NCBI RefSeq assembly: GCF_036347055.1
Contig: NZ_CP108882.1
Location: 1,935,001 to 1,999,000, forward strand
Reading direction: 5' to 3'
Length of the DNA stretch: 64,000 nucleotides
Source: Streptomyces sp. NBC_00820
Lineage (GTDB): Bacteria > Actinomycetota > Actinomycetes > Streptomycetales > Streptomycetaceae
The translations under genes were made by a program, and so were the position numbers. Under the pieces are notes generated by a model. That model was not told where the DNA came from, did no database searches, and saw nothing but the letters and a program-made list of their open reading frames with translations. Below are positions 33,836-42,754 of this stretch, piece after piece. Within the stretch, counting starts at the first letter, position 1. Each line of letters begins with the position of its first letter.

Positions 33836-35212
33836 ATGACAGACATCAAGTTCGCCTGGACCGCACTGGGCGGCGACCCCGCGCTGACTTCGCGCCTGTC
33901 CACGGTCGAGCGCACGGGGACCCTGGAATCGCGCCTGCCGGTACGGCAGCTGGCGCGCGCCTGCGTCGGCGCGTGTGCGCTGGCCGCCGCCGAACTGGGG
34001 GCGCGGCGGGCCGGGCTCGGCGAAGTTCCCCGGGCGGTGGTGGACGACGGGGCGGTCGCCGCCGCCTTCCACAGTGAGCGGCTGCTGCGGATGGACGGGC
34101 GGGCGCCGGTGTCCTTCGCACCGCTGTCGCGTTTCTGGCGGACGACCGACGGCTGGGTGCGCACCCACGCCAACTACCCGCACCACCGGGCCCGGTTGCT
34201 CGCCGCGCTGGGCCTGTCAGAGGGCGCCTCGGTGGAGGAGGCGGCGGGCCGGTTCGCCGAGCGCACCGCCCTGGAGACGGAGGAGGCGGTGTACGAGGCC
34301 GGCGGCCTCGCCGTGGCCCTGCGCACCCCCAAGGAGTGGGCGGCCCACGAGCAGTCCGCCCACCTGGCCGCGCGGCCGCTGGTCGAACGCGAACTGCTCG
34401 GCCCGGCACGCGCACGCGTGCTCCCGCCACTCGACCCGGCCACCGCTCCCCTGCTGCCGGCCGCCGGGCTCCGCGTCCTGGACCTGACCCGGGTCCTGGC
34501 CGGTCCGGTCGCCACCCGCACCCTCGGGCTGCTCGGCGCCGAAGTGCTGCGCCTGGACGCGCCGCACCTGCCCGAACTGGCCGACCAGCACGCCGACACG
34601 GGCTTCGGGAAGCGGTCGGCGGCCCTCGATCTCGCCGTCGGCCGGGACGCCTTCGAGGAACTGCTCGCCTCCGCGGACGTCGTGGTCACCGGCTACCGGC
34701 CGGGCGCCCTGGACCGGTTCGGGCTGTCCCCCGAGGCGCTGGCCGAGCGGCGCCCGGGCCTGGTCGTGGCGCAGGTGTCGGCGTGGGGCGCTTACGGCCC
34801 CTGGCGCGGACGGCGCGGCTTCGACAGCCTGGTCCAGGTGGCCACCGGGATCGCGGCGACCGAGGGCTCGGCCGGGGAACCCGGCGCGCTGCCCGCGCAG
34901 GCCCTGGACCACGGCAGCGGCTATCTGCTGGCGGCGGCCGTGCTGCGGGCGCTGGCCGAGCAGTCGTACGACGGGCACAGCCGGCTGGTGCGGCTGGCGC
35001 TCGCCCGGACCGCGCGCTGGCTGACGGACGGGATCGAGCCCGCGCCGGCCACGGGTGCCGCCCATGAGGGGCCGGACGCCTGGCTGGCCGAGACGGACAG
35101 CCGTCTCGGCCTGCTGCGGTACGCCCTGCCACCGGTGTCCTTCACGGGCGGCCCGGCCGACTGGGCGCGGCCTCCGGTGCCGTGGGGTTCGGACGCGCCG
35201 GTCTGGAGCTGA
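33836..35212 (+). CDS. CoA transferase, CaiB/BaiF (family III), apparently circularly permuted
   Basis: A 458-residue protein. The canonical CaiB N-terminal half (GLRVLDLTRVLAGPVATRTLGLLGAEVLRLD; VVVTGYRPGALDRFGLS) appears only after residue about 205. The first 200 residues look like the family's C-terminal half (FWRTTDGWVRTHANYPHH..LLAALGL; RTALETEEAVYEAGGLAVALRTPKEW). The likely catalytic Asp is kept in ALDHGSGYLLAAAVLRAL, the position of Asp169 of formyl-CoA transferase. It would transfer CoA between organic acids; substrates are unknown. ATG 33836 follows an AT-rich palindromic region. Confidence 0.83.
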   Translation: MTDIKFAWTALGGDPALTSRLSTVERTGTLESRLPVRQLARACVGACALAAAELGARRAGLGEVPRAVVDDGAVAAAFHSERLLRMDGRAPVSFAPLSRFWRTTDGWVRTHANYPHHRARLLAALGLSEGASVEEAAGRFAERTALETEEAVYEAGGLAVALRTPKEWAAHEQSAHLAARPLVERELLGPARARVLPPLDPATAPLLPAAGLRVLDLTRVLAGPVATRTLGLLGAEVLRLDAPHLPELADQHADTGFGKRSAALDLAVGRDAFEELLASADVVVTGYRPGALDRFGLSPEALAERRPGLVVAQVSAWGAYGPWRGRRGFDSLVQVATGIAATEGSAGEPGALPAQALDHGSGYLLAAAVLRALAEQSYDGHSRLVRLALARTARWLTDGIEPAPATGAAHEGPDAWLAETDSRLGLLRYALPPVSFTGGPADWARPPVPWGSDAPVWS

Positions 35213-35237
35213 GTACGGTCCGGAGCCGAGCAGGCGA

Positions 35238-35275
35238 ACGGCCGGGCTGTGCGCGCTGTCGCACGGCCCGGCCGT
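35238..35275. terminator. Hairpin between convergent genes
   Basis: ACGGCCGGGCTGTGCG pairs with CGCACGGCCCGGCCGT with one mismatch. It lies between the CoA transferase and the dehydrogenase. Confidence 0.75.
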
Positions 35276-35341
35276 CACGTGTGTGCCGCGACGGCCGGCC
35301 GGCGGGTCGGTCCGGTCGCCGGTGACGCGGTCGTCGTCGGC

Positions 35342-36388
35342 TCAGCCGTTGGTGACGATCACCTTGAGCGCGGTGCGCTCGTCCATCGCCTTGTAGCCGT
35401 CCGGCACGCCCTCGATGCCGACGGTCATGTCGAACACCGGCGAGGGGTCGATCGTGCCGTCGAGGACGTCGGGCAGCAGCTCCGGGATGTAGGTGCGGAC
35501 CGGGGCGACGCCGCCGCGCAGGGCGATGTTGCGGTCGAACATGACGCTGAGGTCCAGGCCGGTGCCGCTGCCGTGGGGCACGCCCACGAAGCCGATCGCG
35601 CCGCCGTCGCGGGTGATGTTCACGGCCGTCCGCATGGACTGCTCGGTGCCGACCGCCTCGACCACGCCGTGCGCGCCCTGGCCGCGGGTGAGCTCGCGCA
35701 CGGCCTCGACGGCCGCGTCCCCGCGCTCGGCAACGACGTCGGTGGCGCCGAAGCGGCGCGCGATGTCGGTGCGGGCCTCGTGGCGGCCGAGGGCGATGAT
35801 GCGCTCGGCGCCGAGCCGCTTGGCGGCCAGCACGGCGCACAGGCCGACAGCGCCGTCACCGACCACGGCGACCGTGGCACCGGGGCGGGCGCCCGCGCCG
35901 AGGGCGGCGTGGTGGCCGGTGCCGAGGACGTCGGAGAGGGTCAGCAGGGCGGACAGCAGGTGGTCGTCGGAGGCCGCCTCCTTGGGCAGCTGGACGAGGG
36001 TGCCGTCGGCGAACGGCACGCGGACGGCCTCGCCCTGGCCGCCGTCGTAGCCGACGGAGCCCCAGAAGCCGCCGTGTTCGCAGGAGGTCGTCAGGCCCTC
36101 GCGGCAGTAGTCGCAGACGCCGTCGGACCACATGAAGGGCGCGACCACCAGGTCGCCGCGCTTGAGGGTGCCGACCTCGGAGCCGATCTCCTCGACGATG
36201 CCGAGGAACTCGTGCCCGATGCGCTGTCCGGCCTGACGCGCCGCCTCACCGCGGTAGGCCCACAGGTCGCTGCCGCAGATGCAGGAGCGCAGCACGCGCA
36301 CGACGGCGTCGGTGGGCAACTGCACCACGGGCTCGGGGACGTCCTCCACGCGCATGTCGAACGGGGCGTGGATGGTGGTGGCGCGCAT
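35342..36388 (-). CDS. Zinc-dependent alcohol dehydrogenase family protein
   Basis: A 348-residue medium-chain dehydrogenase. Catalytic zinc ligands: Cys in CICGSD, His-Glu in RIGHEFLG; the structural-zinc lobe is atypical (CDYCREGLTTSCEHG has three Cys, with part of the four-Cys set shifted). The Rossmann motif VVGDGAVGLCAVLAA binds NAD(P). It resembles actinobacterial threonine/alcohol dehydrogenase-like enzymes of unknown substrate. ATG 36388 has AAGGA about 9 nt upstream. Confidence 0.9.
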   Translation of the reverse strand: MRATTIHAPFDMRVEDVPEPVVQLPTDAVVRVLRSCICGSDLWAYRGEAARQAGQRIGHEFLGIVEEIGSEVGTLKRGDLVVAPFMWSDGVCDYCREGLTTSCEHGGFWGSVGYDGGQGEAVRVPFADGTLVQLPKEAASDDHLLSALLTLSDVLGTGHHAALGAGARPGATVAVVGDGAVGLCAVLAAKRLGAERIIALGRHEARTDIARRFGATDVVAERGDAAVEAVRELTRGQGAHGVVEAVGTEQSMRTAVNITRDGGAIGFVGVPHGSGTGLDLSVMFDRNIALRGGVAPVRTYIPELLPDVLDGTIDPSPVFDMTVGIEGVPDGYKAMDERTALKVIVTNG

Positions 36389-36464
36389 GGCGAGGATCCT
36401 TCTCGTGCGGTGTCGTGCGGTGCGCCCGAAGGGTGGTCGAGCGCAGTTCACGGTACGCCGTCGC

Positions 36465-37319
36465 TCACTCGGGCCGCGCGTCGAGGGTGGGTGCCGGCTG
36501 CCAGCCGGGTCCCCGGAACACCCGCCCGGCGCGTTCGCGCCACCCGGACGCGTTCCTGAGGTCCCGCGCGATGGCCGCGTACTCGTGCGTGGCCACCTTG
36601 ATCGGGTTGAACGTGTCGATGTTCTTGGTCAACCCGTAGACGGGCCGTTCCGCCTCCGCGGCGAACGTGCCGAAGAGGCGGTCCCAGACGATGAGGATCC
36701 CGCCGAAGTTCCGGTCGAGGTAGCCGCCCTGGGAGGCGTGGTGCACGCGGTGGTGGGAGGGCGTGTTGAACACGGACTCGAACCACCGGGGCATCTTGTC
36801 GATCCGCTCGGTGTGGATCCAGAACTGGTAGACGAGGTTGACCGAGGAACAGAAGGCGAGCGCGGCCGGGTGCACGCCGGCGGCGACGAGGGGGACGTAG
36901 AACGGCCAGACGGTCAGCGAGGTCCAGGGCTGGCGGAGCGCGGTGCTGAGGTTGAACTTCCTGCTGGAGTGGTGGACGACATGGCAGGCCCACAGGACGC
37001 GGATCACGTGGTGGCCGCGGTGGGACCAGTAGTAGAGGAAGTCCTGCGCGAGCAGCATCGGCGCCGGCGTCCACCACAGGACGGGCACGCGCAGCGGGGT
37101 GAGGGCGTAGACAGCCGTGTAGATCGCGACGACGGGGATCTTCCACAAGGCGTCGAAGGCGAGGCTGCCGAGCCCCATGGACATGCTCGTCGCGGTGTCC
37201 TTCGCCTCGTATCCGGCCGCCTCCTCGTCGGGATGGAGGCGGACGCCGATCATCTCGACGACGGTCAGCAGCAGGAAGGCGGGTATCGACCAGACCACGG
37301 CATCGGGGAGGTTCGGCAT
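36465..37319 (-). CDS. Sterol desaturase / fatty-acid hydroxylase superfamily protein
   Basis: A 284-residue membrane di-iron enzyme. The histidine boxes are YWSHRGHH, HVVHHSS and HHRVHH, with about four membrane helices around them. In bacteria such enzymes hydroxylate or desaturate lipids, carotenoids or hopanoids; nothing nearby picks out the substrate. It starts at ATG 37319, 76 bp upstream of the dehydrogenase on the same strand, so the two may share an mRNA. Confidence 0.9.
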   Translation of the reverse strand: MPNLPDAVVWSIPAFLLLTVVEMIGVRLHPDEEAAGYEAKDTATSMSMGLGSLAFDALWKIPVVAIYTAVYALTPLRVPVLWWTPAPMLLAQDFLYYWSHRGHHVIRVLWACHVVHHSSRKFNLSTALRQPWTSLTVWPFYVPLVAAGVHPAALAFCSSVNLVYQFWIHTERIDKMPRWFESVFNTPSHHRVHHASQGGYLDRNFGGILIVWDRLFGTFAAEAERPVYGLTKNIDTFNPIKVATHEYAAIARDLRNASGWRERAGRVFRGPGWQPAPTLDARPE

Positions 37320-37684
37320 GGGTGCACCGTAGAGCCGCCGGCCGGCCGGGAACAGAGGTTGTTACCCATAAGTATGGCCGGGCCCCCGCCGCCCGCGGTG
37401 AAGGCGAGGAGGCCGGCCCAGGCCGCGTGACCGGGGCCGGCCGGTTCGTCCGGGCCGCCGCTCGGCTCCACGCGCACGTGCGCCTTCCGCGCGTCCCGCG
37501 CGGTGAGGCCCGGCCGCCGCCCGGACCAGGCCCCGCGCCCCCAACAGCCGTGCCGGCTCGGCCGGTTCCGCGGCCTTCCGGGCACGCACGGGCGTACGGG
37601 AGCCGAGCGCGGGGCCGGACCGCGGGCCGGACCGCGGCACCTCAGGGGCGGCGCTGTCAGTCGGGGCCCGTATCCTCAGTGACC
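37320..37684. other. 365-bp divergent intergenic region
   Basis: No gene on either strand; open frames are Arg/Pro/Ala-rich. It should hold promoters for the sterol desaturase-like and exonuclease genes. A 12-bp direct repeat (GGGCCGGACCGC twice) lies at about 37612-37636. Nothing else is recognised. Confidence 0.55.
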
Positions 37685-38671
37685 ATGCTCGAAGACCGTG
37701 CGACCGCAGTGTCCGCCCCCACCCAGTGGCCGGCCGCGTACCCGAAGGGATACGCGGTCGTTGACGTGGAGACCACCGGCCTGGCCCGGGACGACCGGAT
37801 CATCTCCGCGGCCGTGTACCGGCTGGACACGCGCGGCGAGGTCGAGGACCACTGGTACACGCTGGTCAACCCCGAGCGCGATCCGGGCCCCGTGTGGATA
37901 CACGGACTGACGAGCGACGTGCTCGAAGGGGCGCCGCTCTTCGCGGACGTCGCGGAGGAGTTCGCGGCCCGCCTGGACGGCCGGGTGCTGGTGGCGCACA
38001 ACGCGGTCTTCGACTGGCAGATGATCGCGCGGGAGTACGCGCGCGCAGAGCGCGAGGCGCCGGTACGGCAACGGCTGTGCACCATCGCGCTGTCCAAGGA
38101 GCTGGCGCTGCCGCTGCCCAACTTCAAGCTGGAGTCGCTGGCAGCGCACTTCGGGGTCGTACAGCAGCGGGCGCACCACGCGCTGGACGACGCGCGCGTG
38201 CTCGCGGAGGCGTTCCGGCCCAGCCTGCGGGCCGCGGCGGCAGGCGGCGTACGGCTGCCGCTGCTGGAGTGCCGCCCGCTGACGGAGTGGTCGGACGCGC
38301 CCCGGATCGGCCGGCAGGCGAGCGGAAGTCACGGCGACCACCGGCAGGGCGGTTGGCGCCCGTCCCGGAAGCGGCCCGCCTGTCCCTACCCCAACCCGGG
38401 GCGGTACGAAGACGGCAGACCTCTCAAGCAGGGCATGCGGGTGGCGTTCTCCGGCGACACGTCCACCGAACGGGAGCTGCTGGAGGACCGGGCGACCGAG
38501 GCCGGGCTGCACGTGGCGACCAGCCTGTCCCGGCTGACCAGCCTGCTGGTCACCAACGACCCCGACTCCGGCACCTCGAAGGTGGTGAAGGCCCGCCAGT
38601 TCGGCACGCCGGTCGTGGACGAGGCGGCCTTCGGGCAACTGCTCCGGGACGTCGAGCCCGCCGCCGGATGA
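37685..38671 (+). CDS. DEDDh 3'-5' exonuclease with C-terminal BRCT domain
   Basis: A 328-residue protein of the DnaQ/DNA polymerase III epsilon-like family. Exonuclease motifs: Exo I DVETTG (D27, E29), Exo II HNAVFDWQM, Exo III HHALDDARVL. After a Lys/Arg-rich linker (about 205-240), a BRCT domain (about 247-325: MRVAFSGDTSTERELLE; LVTNDPDSGTSKVVKARQFGTPVVDE) follows. The pairing suggests a repair or proofreading-like nuclease targeted by protein or DNA-end binding. ATG 37685 is the first start with the conserved region. Confidence 0.9.
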   Translation: MLEDRATAVSAPTQWPAAYPKGYAVVDVETTGLARDDRIISAAVYRLDTRGEVEDHWYTLVNPERDPGPVWIHGLTSDVLEGAPLFADVAEEFAARLDGRVLVAHNAVFDWQMIAREYARAEREAPVRQRLCTIALSKELALPLPNFKLESLAAHFGVVQQRAHHALDDARVLAEAFRPSLRAAAAGGVRLPLLECRPLTEWSDAPRIGRQASGSHGDHRQGGWRPSRKRPACPYPNPGRYEDGRPLKQGMRVAFSGDTSTERELLEDRATEAGLHVATSLSRLTSLLVTNDPDSGTSKVVKARQFGTPVVDEAAFGQLLRDVEPAAG

Positions 38672-38745
38672 CCGCGCCCGGGCGACCACGCCCGGGTGAC
38701 CGTGCCCGGGCGATCGCGCCGAGCGACCGCACCGAGTGACCGTAC
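38672..38745. repeat. Imperfect CGCCCGGGCGACC tandem repeats
   Basis: About five units of roughly 14-15 bp of the type GACCGCGCCCGGGC / GACCGTGCCCGGGC follow the exonuclease stop; the last units are degraded (GCGCCGAGCGACCGC). Non-coding. Each unit has a CCCGGG core. Confidence 0.6.
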
Positions 38746-38817
38746 GGATGGGTGATTGTCGGCGACTCGCCCGGCGCCCGCTCGCCCGGGAGTCGGTGAC
38801 GGCTCACCCTGTGGCGC

Positions 38818-39051
38818 ATGGCGAGATGCGAAGTTTGCGGCAATGACTACGGAATGACCTTCGAGGTCCACGCACAGGGTGCTGTGCACGTGTTCGACTG
38901 CTTCTCCTGCGCGATCCACCGTATGGCCCCGATCTGCGAGCACTGCCGGGTGCAGATCATCGGGCAGGGCGTGGAGGTGGACGGCCACTGGTACTGCGGC
39001 GCCCACTGCGCGCGGGCCGAGGGGAAGACGGGGGTGGTGGACCGGGTGTGA
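38818..39051 (+). CDS. Small cysteine-rich protein, metallothionein/LIM-like zinc ribbon
   Basis: A 77-residue protein with eight Cys in four pairs: C4-C7, C28-C31, C40-C43, C60-C64. The pattern CEVC ... DCFSCAIH ... CEHC ... CGAHC resembles a LIM-type double zinc finger and the proteins annotated as prokaryotic metallothionein in actinobacteria. It probably binds two metal ions, for storage or as a protein-interaction module. ATG 38818 is the first codon after a repeat-rich gap. Confidence 0.8.
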   Translation: MARCEVCGNDYGMTFEVHAQGAVHVFDCFSCAIHRMAPICEHCRVQIIGQGVEVDGHWYCGAHCARAEGKTGVVDRV

Positions 39052-39100
39052 CCCGGTACCCGCCCGAATGCACCCCACGGCCCGGGGGTACCGTCGTGGG

Positions 39101-39898
39101 GTGCACCGCTACCGCTTCCTGCTGACCCTCCAGTGGGTGATCCTCACCCTCGTCTCGATCGCCCTGATCCCGACGATGATCAAGCTCGGTTTCTGGCAGC
39201 AGCACCGGTACGAGGAGCGCACGGCCCGCAACAACCTGGTCACGAGCGCGCTGCACGCCAAGCCGGTGCCGGTGGAACGGCTCACCTCCCCCGGGCACGC
39301 CGTGACCCGCACCGAGAGGTACCGGACCGTCACCGCGACCGGCGCCTTCGACCCCTCCCGCGAGGTCGTGGTCCGCCGTCGGACCAACTCCGACGGCGAG
39401 GTCGGCTTCCACGTCCTGACCCCGTTCGTCCTGGCGGACGGCAGGGTGCTGCTGGTCAACCGCGGCTGGATCCCGGCGAACGGGGTGCAGACCGCCTTCC
39501 CCAGGATCCCCGCGCCACCGGCCGGCCGGGTCACCATCACCGGCCGGCTGAAGCCCGACGAGACCACCGCGGCGAGCGGCATCAAGAACGTCAAGGGCCT
39601 GCCCGACCGGCAGATCATGCTGATCGACAGCGCGCAGCAGGCGCGCCGGCTCGGCGCGAAGGTGGTCGGCGGCTACGTCGAGCAGACCGCGCCGGAGCCC
39701 AGGGGCGACTCACCGGAGCAGATCACCGACCCCGGCAGCGAGGACGCCCCGCTGAACTACGCGTACATGATCCAGTGGTGGCTGTTCGCCGCGGCCGTGC
39801 CGGTGGGCTGGTGGTTCCTGGTCCGCCGCGAGATCCGCGACCAGGAGGAGGCGGTGGCCGAGGGCACGCCGGAGGAGCCGGAACCGGCCGCCGTCTGA
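39101..39898 (+). CDS. SURF1 family cytochrome oxidase biogenesis protein
   Basis: A 265-residue membrane protein with an N-terminal helix (about 8-27), a soluble periplasmic-side domain, and a C-terminal helix (about 225-245). SURF1 markers: LGFWQQHRYEER, VLLVNRGWIPANG, and NYAYMIQWWLFAAAVPVGWW near the end. SURF1 helps insert heme or copper during aa3-type cytochrome c oxidase assembly. GTG 39101 lies 7 residues before the first helix; the frame before it overlaps the metallothionein-like gene. Confidence 0.93.
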   Translation: MHRYRFLLTLQWVILTLVSIALIPTMIKLGFWQQHRYEERTARNNLVTSALHAKPVPVERLTSPGHAVTRTERYRTVTATGAFDPSREVVVRRRTNSDGEVGFHVLTPFVLADGRVLLVNRGWIPANGVQTAFPRIPAPPAGRVTITGRLKPDETTAASGIKNVKGLPDRQIMLIDSAQQARRLGAKVVGGYVEQTAPEPRGDSPEQITDPGSEDAPLNYAYMIQWWLFAAAVPVGWWFLVRREIRDQEEAVAEGTPEEPEPAAV

Positions 39899-40032
39899 CG
39901 GCCGCCCGAGCCACCCTCCCGGTGGGCCCGGCGCACCTGGCACACCCGGCGCGCCCGGCGTGTCCCGGAGAAACGTCACTCCCCCGGCGCACCACCTGAT
40001 TGGCCCCCAGGGTCGCAGGGAAACCGCATCCC

Positions 40033-41853
40033 GTGAACGCGCGCATCGAGGACTACGCCCTCATCGGGGACGAGCAGACCGCGGCCCTGGTCGGCCTGGA
40101 CGGCTCGATCGACTGGCTGTGCCTGCCCCGCTTCGACTCCGGCGCCTGTTTCGCCCGGCTCCTGGGGGACGAGGACAACGGTCACTGGCGGATCGCCCCG
40201 AAGGGCGCGGACGTCTGCACGCGCCGCGCCTACCGCCCCGACACCCTCGTCCTGGACACCGAGTGGGAGACCGCCGAGGGCACGCTCCGCGTCACCGACC
40301 TGATGCCCCAGCGCGAACGCGCCCCCGACGTCGTCCGCATCGTCGAGGGCGTCAGCGGGCGGGTCACCGTACGCAGCACGCTCCGGCTGCGCTTCGACTA
40401 CGGGTCCATCGTCCCGTGGATGCGCCGCTCCAACGGCCATCGGGTGGCCGTCGCCGGGCCGGACTCGGTGTGGCTGCGCACCGAGCCCCATGTGCGCATC
40501 TGGGGCGAGGACTTCGGCACCCACGCGGAGTTCACCGTGGGCGAGGGCGAGCGGGTCGCGTTCGTGCTGACCTGGCACCCCTCGCACGAACCGCGTCCGC
40601 CGCTGATCGACCCCTACGCGGCGCTCAGCACCAGCGTCCGGGACTGGCGGCGCTGGACGAACCGCTGCCGCTACGAGGGGCCGTACCGGGACGCCGTCGT
40701 ACGGTCCCTGCTCACGCTCAAGGCCCTCACCTACCGCCCGACCGGCGGGATCGTCGCCGCGGCCACCACCTCGCTGCCCGAGGAACTGGGCGGGGTGCGC
40801 AACTGGGACTACCGCTACTGCTGGCTGCGCGACTCCACGCTCACCCTCGGCGCCCTGCTGTCCGCCGGTTACAAGCAGGAGGCCGAGGCCTGGCGCGACT
40901 GGCTGCTGCGCGCGGTCGCGGGCGACCCCGCGGACCTGCAGATCATGTACGGCCTGGCGGGCGAGCGGCGGCTGCCGGAGTGGGAGCTGCCCTGGCTGGC
41001 CGGCATGGCCGGCTCCCGCCCCGTACGGGTCGGCAACGGCGCCGTCGACCAGCTCCAGCTGGACGTGTACGGCGAGGTGATGGACTCGCTGGAGCTGGCA
41101 CGCGCCGCCGGCCTGTCCACCAAGCCGCACATGTGGTCGCTGCAGTGCGCGCTGATGAAGTTCCTGGAGTCGGCCTGGCGGCAGCCCGACGAGGGCCTGT
41201 GGGAGGTGCGCGGCGGTCGGCGGCAGTTCGTGCACTCCAAGGTGATGGTGTGGGTGGCCGCCGACCGCGCCGTACGGACGCTGGAGCGGCATCCCGAGCT
41301 GACCGGCGACCTGGCGGCCTGGCGGGCGATGCGCGACGAGGTACACGCCGAGGTGTGCGAGCGGGGCTACGACCCACGGCGCAACACCTTCACCCAGTAC
41401 TACGGTTCGCGTGAACTGGACGCCTCGGCGCTGCTGATCCCCCGCTTCGGCTTCCTGCCGCCCGACGATCCGCGGGTGATCGGCACGGTCGACGCGATCC
41501 GCGCGGACCTGGGCCACGACGGCCTCGTGCGCCGGTACGACACCGACGCCGTCGGCGTCGACGGGATGCCCGGCGGCGAGGGCGCCTTCCTCGCCTGCTC
41601 GTTCTGGCTGGCGGACGCCCTGCACATGACGGGCCGCCCCGACGAGGCCCGGGAGCTGTTCGAGGAGCTGGTGGGCCTCACCAACGACGTGGGTCTGCTG
41701 GCCGAGGAGTACGACGCGGTGGCCGGCTGCCAGTTGGGCAACTACCCGCAGGCCTTCAGCCACATCGCCCTGGTGAACAGCGCCCTCACCCTGTTCGGGG
41801 ACGAGCCGGTCGTGGGGGCCGGAGACTGCCGGGACGGCCACGGGGCAGGATAG
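40033..41853 (+). CDS. Glycoside hydrolase family 15 protein (glucoamylase/trehalase-like)
   Basis: A 606-residue cytoplasmic enzyme. N-terminal beta-sandwich (about 1-210, IEDYALIGDEQTAALVGLDGSIDWLCLPRFDS) and C-terminal (alpha/alpha)6 barrel (about 220-590). Active-site segments are SLPEELGGVRNWDYRYCWLRDS and the late GEGAFLACSFWLADAL. In mycobacteria members of this group are trehalases; glucoamylase is the alternative. GTG 40033 is used; an in-frame TTG at 40000 would add 11 residues. No signal peptide. Confidence 0.9.
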   Translation: MNARIEDYALIGDEQTAALVGLDGSIDWLCLPRFDSGACFARLLGDEDNGHWRIAPKGADVCTRRAYRPDTLVLDTEWETAEGTLRVTDLMPQRERAPDVVRIVEGVSGRVTVRSTLRLRFDYGSIVPWMRRSNGHRVAVAGPDSVWLRTEPHVRIWGEDFGTHAEFTVGEGERVAFVLTWHPSHEPRPPLIDPYAALSTSVRDWRRWTNRCRYEGPYRDAVVRSLLTLKALTYRPTGGIVAAATTSLPEELGGVRNWDYRYCWLRDSTLTLGALLSAGYKQEAEAWRDWLLRAVAGDPADLQIMYGLAGERRLPEWELPWLAGMAGSRPVRVGNGAVDQLQLDVYGEVMDSLELARAAGLSTKPHMWSLQCALMKFLESAWRQPDEGLWEVRGGRRQFVHSKVMVWVAADRAVRTLERHPELTGDLAAWRAMRDEVHAEVCERGYDPRRNTFTQYYGSRELDASALLIPRFGFLPPDDPRVIGTVDAIRADLGHDGLVRRYDTDAVGVDGMPGGEGAFLACSFWLADALHMTGRPDEARELFEELVGLTNDVGLLAEEYDAVAGCQLGNYPQAFSHIALVNSALTLFGDEPVVGAGDCRDGHGAG

Positions 41854-41858
41854 GGGCC

Positions 41859-42614
41859 ATGGATCTTGGACTGAAGGACCGGGTGTACATCGTCACCGGC
41901 GCCACGCGCGGGCTGGGCCACGCCGCCGCGCGGCAGCTGGTGGCCGACGGGGCGAAGGTGGTCATCACCGGGCGCGACGAGAAGCGGGTGGCCGAGGCGG
42001 CCGCCGAACTGGGCCCGGACGCGGTGGGCGTGGCCGCCGACAACAGCGACACGTCGGCTCCGGAGCGGCTGATCGCGGCCGCGCGGGAGCGTTTCGGCCG
42101 TTTCGACGGCATTCTCATCAGCGTCGGCGGACCGCCGCCCGGGTTCGTCGCCGACAACACGGACGAGCAGTGGCGTGACGCGTTCGAGACGGTGTTCCTC
42201 GGCGCGGTGCGGTTCGCCCGCGCCGCCGCGGCCGCGCTGGAGCCGGGCGGGGTCATCGGGTTCGTGCTGTCCGGGTCGGTGTACGAGCCGATTCCGGCAC
42301 TGACGATCTCCAACGGGCTGCGGCCCGGACTCGCCGGTTTCGCCAAGTCCCTCGCGGACGAGCTGGGGCCCCGGGGCATCCGGGTGCTGGGGCTGCTCCC
42401 GGCGCGCATCGACACGGATCGCGTGCGCGAGCTGGACGGGATGTCGGCGGACCCCGAGGCCACCCGCGCGGCCAACGAGTCCCGGATCCCGCTGCGGAGG
42501 TACGGGAAGCCGGAGGAGTTCGGGAAGACCGCGGCGTTCCTGCTGTCTCCCGCGGCCTCTTATCTGACCGGGATCATGGTGCCGGTGGACGGGGGCATGC
42601 GGCACGGGTTCTGA
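41859..42614 (+). CDS. SDR family oxidoreductase
   Basis: A 251-residue short-chain dehydrogenase. The Rossmann motif is VTGATRGLGHAAARQL. The active site is unusual: the usual Tyr-X3-Lys is replaced by SGSVYEPIPALTISNGLRPGLAGFAKSL, where N-G-L-R occupies the YxxxK position. This pattern is typical of 3-oxoacyl-ACP-reductase-like SDRs of uncertain activity. It begins 5 bp after the GH15 stop and probably shares its mRNA. Confidence 0.87.
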   Translation: MDLGLKDRVYIVTGATRGLGHAAARQLVADGAKVVITGRDEKRVAEAAAELGPDAVGVAADNSDTSAPERLIAAARERFGRFDGILISVGGPPPGFVADNTDEQWRDAFETVFLGAVRFARAAAAALEPGGVIGFVLSGSVYEPIPALTISNGLRPGLAGFAKSLADELGPRGIRVLGLLPARIDTDRVRELDGMSADPEATRAANESRIPLRRYGKPEEFGKTAAFLLSPAASYLTGIMVPVDGGMRHGF

Positions 42615-42754
42615 CGGCCCGCCTGTTTGAGGAGGTACGTGGCCGCGCGGGACGCATGACACGCGCGGGGACGCTCGGGCCGCGCGGGCCGCACACGGAT
42701 ACGCGCTGGATGCGTCCCTTGGGCCGGCGTCACCGCCCGGGCCGGGCCCGGTGG

